From: Drosophila miranda
Lineage: Eukaryota; Arthropoda; Insecta; Diptera; Drosophilidae
Direction of reading: 5' to 3'
NCBI RefSeq assembly: GCF_003369915.1
Contig: NC_046673.1
Location: 17,158,001-17,222,000 of the forward strand
Length of the DNA stretch: 64,000 nucleotides
A program made the position numbers and the translations under genes. Under the pieces are notes generated by a model. The model worked only from the letters and a program-made list of their open reading frames with translations. It made no database searches and was not told the origin of the DNA. Below are positions 35,808 through 48,800 of this stretch, piece by piece (position 1 is the stretch's first letter; the number at the start of each line of letters is the position of its first letter).

Positions 35808-36190
35808 TTAGCCAGTGTGACCGCGTGTTTATCGATAAAATGTACCGTCCGAACCTCAGAAATATACCGAAACATACCGTCTCATTTAAAAAATATACCG
35901 TAAATATACTGACGAATTCAAGTTCTATTATACATATTCCTCGTTTTTGATCATCCGTGGAATATTACTAGCTAGATAGAACTTTCAACCATGCCCACAT
36001 AATTTGATACGATTAATAAATTCATTTTCTATTTGACTGGCTTACTTTAAATAATTGCTTTTATTGGTTTTCTATATACCGTTGGAAATAAAATTTAATG
36101 GATTGATGAAATTGACAAAATATACCATTATATACCGATATACCGTAAATATACCGTCGGTTCAATTTTTACCTTAAAAAATACCGGAAA
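35808..36190 (+). repeat. Promoter-bearing dispersed repeat, copy B
   Basis: Begins with Motif 1 (AGTGTGACC, 35814-35822), then a DRE (TATCGATA, 35830-35837), ATGTACCGTCCGAACCTCAG, and several AAATATACC units. The body TACATATTCCTCGTTTTTGA, GCCCACATAATTTGATACGA and TTGACTGGCTTA matches copies at 54-55.7 kb. The module lies about 245 bp upstream of the jub ATG and points at it. Confidence 0.75.
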
Positions 36191-36899
36191 CGGGCACCCT
36201 GCGCACCGCCTTCGATTCGAAATAAATTAAGGTTGCCATACGGACAGAAAACCTTTTTGTAAGAGTTGTCATCCACTTAAAAAATGGTCCCAAAGAAAGT
36301 CCGAAACCGAGCAATATTTGAAATGTATTTTAAACTTTTTTTTAACATTTTATTTATAAGCAAACGTAAACGCAAAATTTCTAAAGTCAAGAGCTACAAG
36401 AAAAGGAAACAAATTTCTGAACTCAAGGCCTTAGCCGAGTCTAAGGAAATGTTTTCGATGTGGTCAACATAGTTTCAAGTTTGCTTTGATCTCTGTTCTC
36501 TGGATTTTTTAAATCTCATCATTTCATGAGATCATTTCATATCACGCGTTTCAATGTCAGAGAGTCATTGAGAACGGTTCCTTAGCCCCAAACGCAGTCT
36601 CCGTTTTCTTGGGGCATATTTTGTTATACATAGTAAAAACGATAAATTACAAAAACATCAATGCTTGCGTATTTTGAATAGTTTAGCCAGCTTTAAACAT
36701 ATTAGCCAGTATGGGTATACTTTATATATTTTGAAATTTTGGTCTGCCGCGCATACAATTTGGTTAGTACAGAGATTGAAATATATTTATATTATGAAAT
36801 ATATTTGTAGAATATATTTTATGTAAATCTGTATATATATATAGGAGCAAGTTGTTACGGCTCTTTTGGGAGGTGTGGGGGGCGGCGCATGCGCACGAC
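36191..36899. other. Spacer with AMPdeam 3' UTR
   Basis: AT-rich. The right part probably forms the AMPdeam 3' UTR. A 62-codon basic open frame at 36284-36472 has no family features and is not called. Confidence 0.45.
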
Positions 36900-39800
36900 C
36901 TAAGAGTGCTCACTGAGTGATCCGCAGGTCTGGTTCACCTTGAATATATTTGAGAGCTCATCCAGCAGAGTCTCGTAGCGATAGGCCACTCGGATTTCGG
37001 GGACATTGGTGCGTGTGATGTCGTTACCCATAATCCCATCCTCGTAGTAGTGCGGTCCCAGCCACTGTTGTTTGGTCTGAAAGGCAAAGAGTTTTTCGGA
37101 TCAATTGAATCGAGTCCCCTACGTTTTGGCAGCACTCACATTGTGGGTAAATCCGCTCATCATGACACTGTTTCTCGCCAGCTCGCACATGTCGCAGGAG
37201 CTGAGCTTCCACACCTGAGCCGCAATGCTGTACTCCTCCATGAGGGGTTCCTAAGGGTTGAGAGAGATTTACCCAGAGGTTAAAGGTTGTTCGAAGGCAT
37301 CAACGTGTTGTCTCTTACCTTGGTAAAGTGGAACTGCAAGGGATCGTCCGTGGAGAGGGAGATGATCAGGCCGCGGGCCAAGTATTCGGGCAACGGATTG
37401 CGATGGTAATTGAGAAACAGCGAATTGTTGGACAGCGGCGACATGGCAATGCCAATCTGTGTCAGATAGTACAGATACTGCAGGACAGGCACCTTGCGCA
37501 ACAGCAGGCCGTGTGAGATGTTCTCGGCCATGAGAAAGCCGCAGACCAAATGCTGAACGGGTCCAGCCTCACCGCAATGTGGCCGCAGCACAAAGGTGTT
37601 CATGCCGCGTGTTCTAAACGAAGGAAACAGAAAGTTGAATATTGCAATGAAACGGGGAGCGGACTGGCACTACTCACTGTCTAAACTTATTCAGCACCGT
37701 CATATTGGCATACATATAGTAGATGTAGTAGGCATAAGGAGGATTCTCCTCGTAGGTCCATTCCTCGGGCCGTGGCACATCGTTGTCGAAGAGGGGATTC
37801 TCCGGCTTGGACTCGTCATCCACAGAGTCGAAGCCAATCACATACTGAAGGAAGCGATGCAAGTCGGGATGCTCGCTGGGCTTGTTGGTCGCCTGGAAGA
37901 GCGGCAGGAATATGTTGTTCAATATCTCCTGGAATGACTTCATCATCTTGTTCGACTTGAAGATGTCAAACAGTCGCGGTATCTGGATCAGCCAGCGTAT
38001 GTTCGAGCTGTACACATCGTTGTCGATGGCCCACTTGGCCAGCTTGTTCCACTCATCCGGCGACTTGCCATAGATCGAGAGTCGCAGCTCGGCGTTCTGA
38101 TACTTGGACTCCTCCAGATCGAATGCCACTTCCTAAGTGAAGGAAAAACCATTAAAAAAAAACCGTTCCATAGGAAGCAGGATGCCGGACGCACCTTTAT
38201 AATTTGTGCAAAGTATTTGCCGTTCAAGAAGTTGTCTGTTTTGAGGAACACCTCCCTCAAACGTGACTCGCCAATCGGATTGTACTTGGAATTGAACTTG
38301 TCGAAGCGATGGAACGTATTGCGATCGGCATGGACGTCCAGCATGTCGACGGTTAGATCGTATGTGGTCAGATTCATTGATTGAAACACCTGGGCCAGCG
38401 TCATGGGCTGGCCATTGGTGCAGGTAACCACCTCATTGGCGCTGTTCTTCAGCGTCTTCTTGATGAACCGCAGCAGGTGCTTCTGGTTCATGCAGGAGGC
38501 GGCATGTATGTGGGTATCCACCTTCCTCGTGTTGTAAAAGTCCCGATGGGGCACCGCCTTCTGGGCGGCCAGCTCCCGCAGCTCGTTCAGCAGCACATGC
38601 ATCTGATACTTGGACGACAAATAGCAAAGGCGACGATAGCAAAAGGATTTCCTATCAAAACGAAACAAGCCGAAACGAATTATAGCAAATTTGCAATCCA
38701 GTGATCGATCGATCAGTACTTACAGCGGTCCGTCGGCAATCATATTGCACATGACCTGCATGTCGTTGACGAACTGGCTCATGTCCGGATACACAAACTT
38801 AAGGTCCTTCGTTTTCTCCTGCAAAAAAGAGTGTTCGCTTAGGATACTCGAGGCTGCTCGAGGTGGCTGTGCTTACCTCATCCTCGTAGACGTGAAAGAC
38901 GCCATTGAGGGGCTTGATCACGTATGTCTCGTCTGGCGGAAAGTCCACGTTCCACGGATTCGACACCTTGTGATGCGACAACGGCTTCATATGGAAATCT
39001 GATCGATGGGTTTGTGTGTGTGTGTGTGTGTTTGGGTGTGGGAGGTATTCCCATTTGAAAATAAGAGTTTCGTTTAGTTGCAGAGGCGTTCATTGGACAA
39101 AGGCAGGCGGTATATTAGTTATCACTAGGATCTACACACACAAACGGATACGTGCGCGAGTTCTGTATGATGTGTAAGTATCTTGTATCTAGTATCTAGG
39201 TTATCTAGGTTATCTAGGTTCTACGGTGTGGTGTCTTTCCTTTTGTACAAGGCTTTCGATGGTTCGGCGGAGAGAGACAGCAGAGAGCGGAAGCGAAAGC
39301 GAAGAAGCGGAAGAACAAAGTGTGAGTGTGCAAAAGAGAGCTTTTAGCCATTTCTCCGTGTCGCAAAAGAGTGCCTGTGTTCCACTAGCACGTTGCTTCG
39401 ATGTGCAAATTTACCATAAGCGAAAGGACAAACAGATGTTTAACGATGATTATCCCAAAATTGTATCAAATTACATTAAATATGGGCATTTCCAGCAGCT
39501 TTTAATAACACTAGGCAACGTTACGTAACTTCCCAAATCCCATTTGACCGTTCAAAACTTTTTGTAAATAAAAAATTGTGGTATTACAGAGGCGGCACCT
39601 TAACCGACGTTAAACGACGCCTAGTTGTAACGAATGGGAGATTAAGTAGGCCCAAGTAGGACTATTAGGTAGGCATGCCTTTTACTAGAAATAGTCGGAG
39701 TGAGTCGGAGCTCGCTGCTTGTTCGGAATACTCTCGGTAGTAAAGCCTTCCTATAAAGCCTTCCAGTTGAAGAGGGAATGGGCTGATCGTGGCTTACCGA

Positions 39801-42800
39801 CGAGCTGTAATGGAGAGAGCAGGCCTCAATGTTGAGGACTATGAGTTATTGAATGAGGTTCTACTATGGTGGAGAACCGGCCGGCAGCGGACAATGGCCA
39901 ATTGATGGCCATGCCAGCGAAAATGGAAGGTCAAGGTGATGCGGAGGTGCAACAGCAACAGATAATGCCAGACTAGCTAGATTAAGGATCAAAGATAAGA
40001 GGCTATGGCACAACAGATGGAAGAGAAATGTCATGGCACAATTCGAAAGGTCAGCGTCGAGGAATAATTGGACGGAAGCTGACCGCGTGGCCACTTTGTA
40101 GCTTTCCTTGAGGTGCTGCAGTCAATTCCCTATGCGGATCGTGCCCTGAAACTTCAATATGGAGGTGACATCGCTTGGAGCTGTACAAGTCTGAAGTCAG
40201 AAAAAGTCTGTTTGGTCTGAGCCGGTAATATGGTGTTGCATAGTGCTATTAATCCTCTTTAAAGGATGATTTTAATAGGTTTTTACTTCAAAGTTAATAA
40301 AATGGTCTGCAAATTATTGAAGTTAATTAAGTTTAAAGGATTTAGAAGAAATTATGTGGTCTATTCTTTTATGGTCTTGGTGAATCTTTCGGTGGAAATG
40401 CCCATACATACATATATAAAATAAGCAGAGAATAGGATATGTATGTGTTTTGGTTGGCAATCAAGAATTTTGTTGGGTGTCGAACCGGCGGCTGACGGCA
40501 AGCGTAATACCCGCCTGCTGCTGAAGAAATCTCTTCCATACTCCCGGGGAGCGGCGGCAATGCATGTTCGTCTATGTGTGTGTGTATGTGTGTGTGCGTG
40601 TTCTTGTCTAACAAAAAGCTCACTGCTGCGGGGCATCCTATTAGCTTTCGGCTAGAGCTGAAGCTGGAGTGAGCGAGCGAGCGAGAGAGTAGGAGCGGAG
40701 TTAACAGTTAAGATTGCAAAATATTGGAAGAGCAAAGCAACTAAAGAGAAACAGAAACAGTAACGGTAACGGTAGCGGTAGCGGGTAATGCGTAACGGTG
40801 GTTATGTGAGAAAGGGGAACGCATATGCAGAGGGTTGGGGGTGGGGGTGGGGGTGGGGGTGGGGGTGGGTGTGCGCACGCATTACCTGGTCTGGTCACTA
40901 CACTCATATTGCGAATGATGTCTATAAGAAATAATGAAAAATATATATAGAGAAAAATAAATAGTCGATACGAAAATGAAAAGAAATCAACGCTAAACAA
41001 GGCATCCAAAAACATACATATATAGAACGGTGGGGGGGGGGGGGGGGGGGGGGGGGCTTATAAACTTTCCAACTGAAATGAAGGACAAAGCGCACAAGAC
41101 AAAAGACACAAGACACAAGGGAGCGGCGGCTGCAAGCAGGCGGGGAAGGAAATGGCGATAGACTGCAGCAGGCAGCCCCCGCGGAGTACAGTCGAAACAA
41201 AACATACAACATCATAGGCTTGTATTATACAGATTCCACAGGAACCGGATTGATGGATTGGGTGCATCACAACACTGAAGTACTAGTAAGGGTAAGCTGT
41301 ACGACATTTTCTTATAGATAGATACACTTTTGTCGGTGGTGCCTCTCTGTACAAAGGTGAAAGACGGCACCGGGACCTCCTTCTGGGCGCCAGGGATACG
41401 GATACGGATTCGGTGGATTCGGAGGAGGGGAATTGAGAGCTCGACTTACCCGACACCACCTTGACCGGCACATTATCGATGCGATCCTTGAGGCGAACGG
41501 TCTTGAGAAAACGTGCCGTGGTCGAGGGGAAGGACTGATCGGACATGGCCATGTAATGGCTGCGCAGGCGCAGTGCCTCGATCAACAAAGTGGAGGCCCG
41601 CTCCAGATCCTCCAGCGGCACACCGCTGGTATCCTCCCCCGATATGGACACGCGCTGAAAGTTGATGTCCGCATCGTTCTTCATCGAGTCCGCGGTGGAG
41701 TCGTTGCCCTCGTTGCTGCTTATCGAACCACTCTGAATGATCTGCACCGGGGCGACCGGCACCGGACGTGTTCCACCTTGCCTGCAAAGATTCCAAATTG
41801 TTTGTTTGTTAGCTGGGGCTTCCGTTCGGTCCCTTGCCGCTGCTGACCATTTCTCATCCTCGGGCTGGTACTCGTAGCAGCGACCAAAGCTATAGCTATC
41901 ATCCGCGAACGACATCCTGCACCCAGCGGAGACCCGCGAGCAATGGCAGACAGACGGGAGGCTCGGCTGGAGCTAGCTTCCAGCTCCAGGTCTCTCTGAT
42001 ATGATCGATTGACCAATTGATTTATGAAGAGAGCCACCCAACCAATCCTACGAGAATCCTATTCCCCTTCTAAATTCCAGGCCAATTGCGTGTGCCTTGC
42101 CTTAATGGAGGGTCAGACTACAAATTAATTCAGTCGATTGTCCTGCGATTATGATGGCACGAAGAATGTTCTTCATTTTCTTCCCCCTTAAGTTTCAAGA
42201 TACGTATCGTGCCGCAGCCCGTTTTTTGAGGGGAAACTTTCTCTAGTTCTTTAGGAACATCTATGGCCTGGTTTTTGGCGTGCGGAACATTGATGGGATT
42301 TAACAAAAAACTTCAAGTGCCAGTGCAAGAGTTGGTAAGTTTTTCCCTGTTCCTGTTCCTCGTTCCCTCCTTTTTGCTTTGGTGTTTCTGTGCAATAATT
42401 TTGGCGCCTGGCGTGCCACACGAACAAAACAACGATAAGTTTTTACGGATTGTGTGGAGTGGAGCGGAGCGGAGTGCCAGCGCATGGCATGGGCCAGGTC
42501 TGACTGGGGGGTAGTGCTATCAAGTCTAATGCTAGTGCTCAATGTCAGGCGTAGGTCGTAGAAGGCAGAAGGTTGGATGGACAATTTCTTGGCGCGAGGT
42601 GCGCGCTTCTCTCTTTATTGGATTCGAGCGTAGACGCGTTCTGTCCAAGTCATATGGATGCACAAGTTGTACTGAAAGTGACGGCATCCGAAAAACTGAA
42701 ACCAAATTGGTGGCAGCCCCCCAGTCCACCGCCGTCCACCAGGTTTCCTGCCCTGTTTGGCTCATCGGCTGTCTGGCTGTCGGTGGTGGTTCGTTATGGC

Positions 42801-45800
42801 ATAAGCCCCGCCAATGGTTCTACCCTGAGGTCGTGGTCGTCGTTGTCGCTGCCGCTGCCGCTGCCGCTGCCTAATGCAGTTCTATTCAAAATCAAAACGT
42901 GTTCAGCGTCGTCTACGCTTTGGACACAACAGCTGCGTGCCCCATGCCCGTCTCCCATCCCACTCCCAGACACGGCCTGGGATTAGCCATCCGCCCCTAC
43001 CCTTTAGAACACTGTGGCACCTGATAATTGCAACGCGTGCACATCGATGTTGCTGCGGCTTCATTACGACGCTATTGATGGAGGAGGAAATTTCCGAGCC
43101 TTCGCACTAGACCTGATACGCAGCTAAAGGGAAGCGATACTGGCCCGCCCGAGTGGCAAAACATCTCATCTATGAGTAGGATTGATAAGGCCTAATCAAG
43201 AGATCAATGCCTAATCTCAGACACTCTGTGTTTGTCTCAAATCGAACGGAGATACAAAATCGCCACTGTACACGATCTTGCCAATCCGATAAGTCTCTTG
43301 GAATAGATCTAGGGATATACCTAAAGATTCTCCTAATAAGCCTAAGGCACCCACAAGGGAATGCTGTCCGAGAATTGCAAAAACAACATAACCGGCCTGT
43401 GCATGGTTTTCTTGTCGTTGTTGTTGTTGTTGGACTGGATCGCTGGCCTTTCTCTCTGGTCGGACAGGCCTTCAAAGTTTTTGTACTCACTTCTCATTGA
43501 GCTGACGTTGCACCTGCAGCTTTTTCTCAATCTGTTCAATGGGGAACTGTGGCACTTCGTACGGAGCCGAGATCTCGTTGGTTAGTTCAACGTCGGCATC
43601 GACAACGACAGCCTTTTCTTCCACTGGCGAGTCGGTCAGATCACCTGCAATCGGGACAAATTATATGGATTATCTGGAGTGGTGGAGGAGGTAGTAGTAT
43701 TATCATAAATGTGGCACCTACAAAGAGGCGTTGTGCTGGTGGGCGTGCCTGTGTCAATGACTGCCCCGTAACCCATGACATTGCCCCCAAAGAGCCTGAC
43801 ATCCACCCGCAGGCGATGGGCACTGTCCATGCGATTAAAGTTCATTCAAAATGCGTTCGAAAACAGTTCGGATGGAGCTTGTAACTTGAGCGAGAGTTGT
43901 CGCTTCAATGAGCCGCAAAGATCGGAGATTTCCAGCGGGAGACCTGCCTCGTCCACCGCGCGATGCGATGCACAATTACAAATTGCCAAACAAAAACAAG
44001 AAATGAATTCAAGTAACGTGTGACGAAGCTTTTAATACCCTTGCAGAGGCTTAGAAAACATCGTACAGCCAGTATTCATTCTATCATGATAATATTTGGT
44101 TAAGATCTCCATTAATTGTTTGGAGATCCTTAGGACAAATCTTGTAGCGCTAAGCTCGGCCCTTTGGCCAGGGGTTTTCGGTGCACGACAACGACAACGG
44201 TATAAAACGAGTCGCAAGCTTTTGGTGTCGTGAAATGCCGCGATTTATTGTTATTATTCTATGGATCTACTTTATGGGAACTGATTTGAAAGTGCTTCTA
44301 AAAATCTGGTTATAATCTTAACACCCAAAAGTGATGGCATCAAAACATAAAAGATTCCAAAGAGCTGCAAAAGTTCGAAGAGCAAAATACGGCAGAGGAA
44401 TCCGGGACAGTAACAGCGGCCGTGGAAATAGCATAAAAATAAACAAAGCACTGAAAAAGACAACAAAATACAAATATTTTAATTAATGCAAAGCAAAGCT
44501 CTCCGTCCAGCGATTAAGTGGAAGCCAATACACATATACCCTGAACATATACGAATGTATGCATACATGGATGTACATATGTGTGTATGGATGTTTGCAT
44601 GTACATATGTAGGTTAGTGGAACCGAAGACAAGCCGCACGTCGCTGCGCATCGACCCACAAGTCCGGACCGATGGGAGATTATGTGAAGAGAATTAATGA
44701 GCAAAGAGAGATGCGACTAAACAACAAACTGTTTGCGGTACACTGATCAGCAAAGATTACCCTTTGAGTTAAGGGGAAATCGAATGATAATTGTGAACAG
44801 TTTTTGCTTTATTTGCGTGTGCGAGTGGACAAGCGTTTATTGCATAGAGGGAGCGTACAATGCAGCCAGCGAAGAGAGTAACACGCTGATCAAATGAGAG
44901 AGCAAAATCTAAGTGGAACCAGAGCTTTTCGTTTCTCTTTTGTGTTGAACAGTGTTGCAGTCTGACTGTGCGAGTGCGAGTGGGCAAGTGTTTATTGCAT
45001 AGAGAGAGCGCAAAATGCACACAACGAAGAGAGAGTAACACTGCCCAGCATGGCTTACTTTTCAAATGAGAGAGCGAAATCTAAGTGATGGAAGTATAGC
45101 TTTTCGTTTCTCTCTTGTGTTGAACAGTGTTGCAGTCTGACCGCGTGCGCGAGTGGACAAGTGTTTATTGCATAGAGAGAACGCAAAATGCACACAGCGA
45201 AGAGAGGGTGAGTACCACACTGATCAGCATAGCTTACGTTTGAAATTAGAGAGCGAAATCTAAGTGATGGAACCAGAGCTTTTCGTTTCTCTTTTGTGTT
45301 GAACAGTGTTGCGCGAGTGGGCAAGTGCCTTGTGGCTTTCCTTCTTTTCTTTCTTTCTGCTTCATAGACAGAGACGCCGAAATTCGGGAGAGCGTAATAA
45401 AAGAGAGATGCCTAGGTACATATGTATGTATGCATGTGTGAGTGCCTGCACTTTGCCGCCAGGGTGCGAGGGAGAGCCATAGAGGTGGGTGGCCGACTAC
45501 AGAGTGAGAGGTGAGATGTGCGATTTCACTTACAGGCACAACGATGAGGGGACCGAATGCCGTGGGCCGGGCTAATGGCTGTCGGTAGTGCATTGCCGCC
45601 AGCGGACTTCTGCCGATGCAGGTGCGGCTGGGCAGACGACTCCGGGGGATGGCCTGTGATCGGGTCATCGAAGCTGTCGGTGTCCTGGTTGTTGCTCAGC
45701 GAGGAGGAGGACGGGGTGCTCAGAACTCCACGGTACGACATCTTGCGCAGCGCTGACTGCGGCTCTGCGCGCGACGCACGCACCCACAGCAGTTGGCTGC

Positions 45801-48800
45801 AGGCCAAACCGCACCAGCACACTACCACCAACGTAAGACTCTCCGGTAGCCCGTTCCGCACCGAGTTCAAAACGCTGCTGCGCCGCTTCCACCCAAGAAT
45901 GCACTTTAGCGATTGCTTTAGCTTTCCCCTCCTGTGGGGTCGTCGTTTGCTTTCGGACTTGCGAAAATTTCAAAAACTTTGTTTGGGTGTTTCTGTTTGA
46001 ATTTTGGATGATTTTCTAGCTCGGAATTTATGTAATAATTTTGCGTGTTTTTTTTTTTGTTGTTGTTTGTTTGACAGGTGTCTCAGCAGTGACCCGTCCT
46101 TGGAATTTCACAAAAGGCTTTGCACTTTCCCGTCTGCACCTTGTTAGTCGCCGTTGGCATCTGCCTGCCAAGTGGGAGGAGACATTTGCAGTGGCCCGAG
46201 GCAATTTAGACCGAAATTCTTTTCGACGCAATTCTCACAGATCTTCTATGTACGCGCCGCCGCTTGTTTTCCCTGCGACTTTCTGGCCTTTGTCTCCGAC
46301 TCTGCCTTGGGACACTTGTTTGCACCTCTCTCCCTCTCTATCTCTCTCTTTCTCTGTGGCACATACGAGCATGTACATATGCACATGTGTTGATCTATTC
46401 ATCCAAAGTTTATACGCTGGGTAAAAAGTTAGTTCTGAGAAAAGATAGCGAGAGTGAGAGGCTAGAGAGCTTTCACGCTCAGGAAAAGCTCTCCTCGCTA
46501 ATTATAGCTAATTATAAACAATTTTTTGGACAAACAAAACTGCATTATACCATACTATACATATATAAAATAGTGCACTCTTTAGAGTCCAATCAATGTT
46601 TTTCAAGGCAAAAGATAGGAAACATCCACAATCTAAATATAATATCGATCCATATTCAAGGTCGCTGATGAGTATCTATCATTCCACCTATCTGCCTGCT
46701 ATGTGCACACCTACAGCAGTAGTGGTTCTGGTAATTTTCCTTTCCTTTGGGTAGGAGGGGCTCGCCCTGTCTATTGGCGGCACTTAGCAACGTTTAGGGA
46801 CAATAACCGGCTAAATAGGCTAAACGGGAGGGCTAGGCCGGGACAGGGTTTAGCGCTCAGCTGCTAATAACTTGGTTTGGATTGTGTGTATGTGCGTATT
46901 TTGGATGATAGCTTCATAAGTAAATCGGTTTATTCAACTTCGCCGTTTTTCGTAGGGGAGGGATCGGGGGCAGGGGATTGCTGCAAGTCATCGCAGTTCG
47001 TTTGCCTTATTTGTCGAGTGTGCGATATGCAAACAGTCTGCTCTCACACACACACACGCATACACCACACATTATACCAATCAACATGTATGATATACAT
47101 ATATAAAATGTACATACATATATGTATATATGTATATGAAGCATTATAGATATAGCTATATCTGTCTGCTTATCTCGTATACGTTTTAATTTATTATTCG
47201 ATTGTGTGCTTATATGCATGTTTTTGGCATCGTTTTCTGTGTTTTGTTTTGTTCTTTCTGTTTTCTGTTTTGTTTATTGACCGAATTGCGATGCGAATTT
47301 ATTAATTGCTGCGTTGCGGGGGTCTCCTCTCCCTCACCCTCACCCTCTCTGTGGGCCCTCTGGGCACTTTGCCCGATTCTCGATCTAAAATTGATTTTCA
47401 TAAATACTGTCAGAACTTAGCCGCCGTTTGGCTCGCTTGCGTAACTTTCTCGCTCCCAAAAGCAAAGAGGAAGGAAGGAAGGAAACCTCGGCGCTTGTTT
47501 CCTTCCGTCTTGACTCCGCGGAATATACTGACTTTTCAGAGTGAGTTCTATCCACCGCAATATGGAATATAATATAATAATAATAACAAGAGAGTTGTTT
47601 CCGCTTGAATAACTGCTGCTGTGAGGAGAACTGAAGAGACAGTAGACCCCAAAGAGCGCCGACCGCCGACCGCCGACCGCCCACGCCGGCAAAGAGAGAG
47701 AAGAGTCGCTAAAGAGAGCGGCCAGAACGGAACCTACAAATAAATCATTTAGAAGCTTAGGCAGAGGCCCACTGCGAGGGAGGGGAGGGACAAGAACGAG
47801 GTGCAACGGTGAATCACGCTAATGTGTGGGAAATTTTGTTGCTCTCTCTTTCTCTTTATTTGTTTCTAATTGGAAAACCCTGACCTATGCCTACGACTGA
47901 CGGAAGCCAGCTGCTTCTAATGAGCATTTCGTACCGCCCCCACGCCATCGCCGCTACCCGATACCGGGGGGGAGGGCACAGTGGACACATGTCAGACGAC
48001 AGGGCGACTGATGGGACCCCACTTGCACTACCACATACAATACGCTCGAAGAAGATACTAGATGGCAGATTGAGGGGACAATAGACGGAGCCTCATTCTC
48101 CCCTGACAATTCCCACGGAATTACGAACACCAATTATGAATAGTACTTGAATTTGAATGTTTTCCATTGTACAGCTATTTATAGTCCATTGATAAGAATG
48201 TCAGAGGAGTATTGGAGGGGCCTGATAACAGCGAGACGCATATCAAAACAACAGCAGAAATATGAAAGTAAATATTCCGACTATGGGGGTAACCAACACA
48301 GATTTTAGTTCCATAAATGTGGATTACTCTATCGAGTACATATGGTTATGCTATCGATTTTTCAAACCATCGGACTTGCTCTGAATGCTCTATCTTTTAG
48401 ATATCTTCAAGAACAAAATGCTCTCCGAGGAGAGATTTGTTTGTGTGTGGCCGGAACCATTGATAGGCCACGTGTCTTTCAAGCATCCATAAATTTAGTT
48501 GAGCAAACAATAAACTTGTCGTTCTATGCATTAGATAAGATTACCAGATAGCCTGGCCCGAGGGACTGGACTGGACTGCACAATTAAGATGAAGTTGTTT
48601 GGGTTTCGGGTTGCCCTTGGGTTGGGGTTGGGGCTGAGCTGCCGCGGTGACTAAATGCAAACAGCGTTTAATTGGGCAAAAAGGTGCCAACATACAAATA
48701 CACACACACTATGTTATATGTATACAGCCCTTTGCATGACAGGCCCTCGTGTGCATACATACAATATCCAATTTTCTAAATGGCTTGCTTCTGTTTACAG

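Noticed and set aside
36284-36472. 62-codon basic open frame between jub and AMPdeam
   Set aside because: Short, Lys-rich, next to a repeat, with no family signature or clear promoter.
39226-39528. 100-codon plus-strand frame in an AMPdeam intron
   Set aside because: Low-complexity SESEEAEEQ-type sequence with no recognisable domain.
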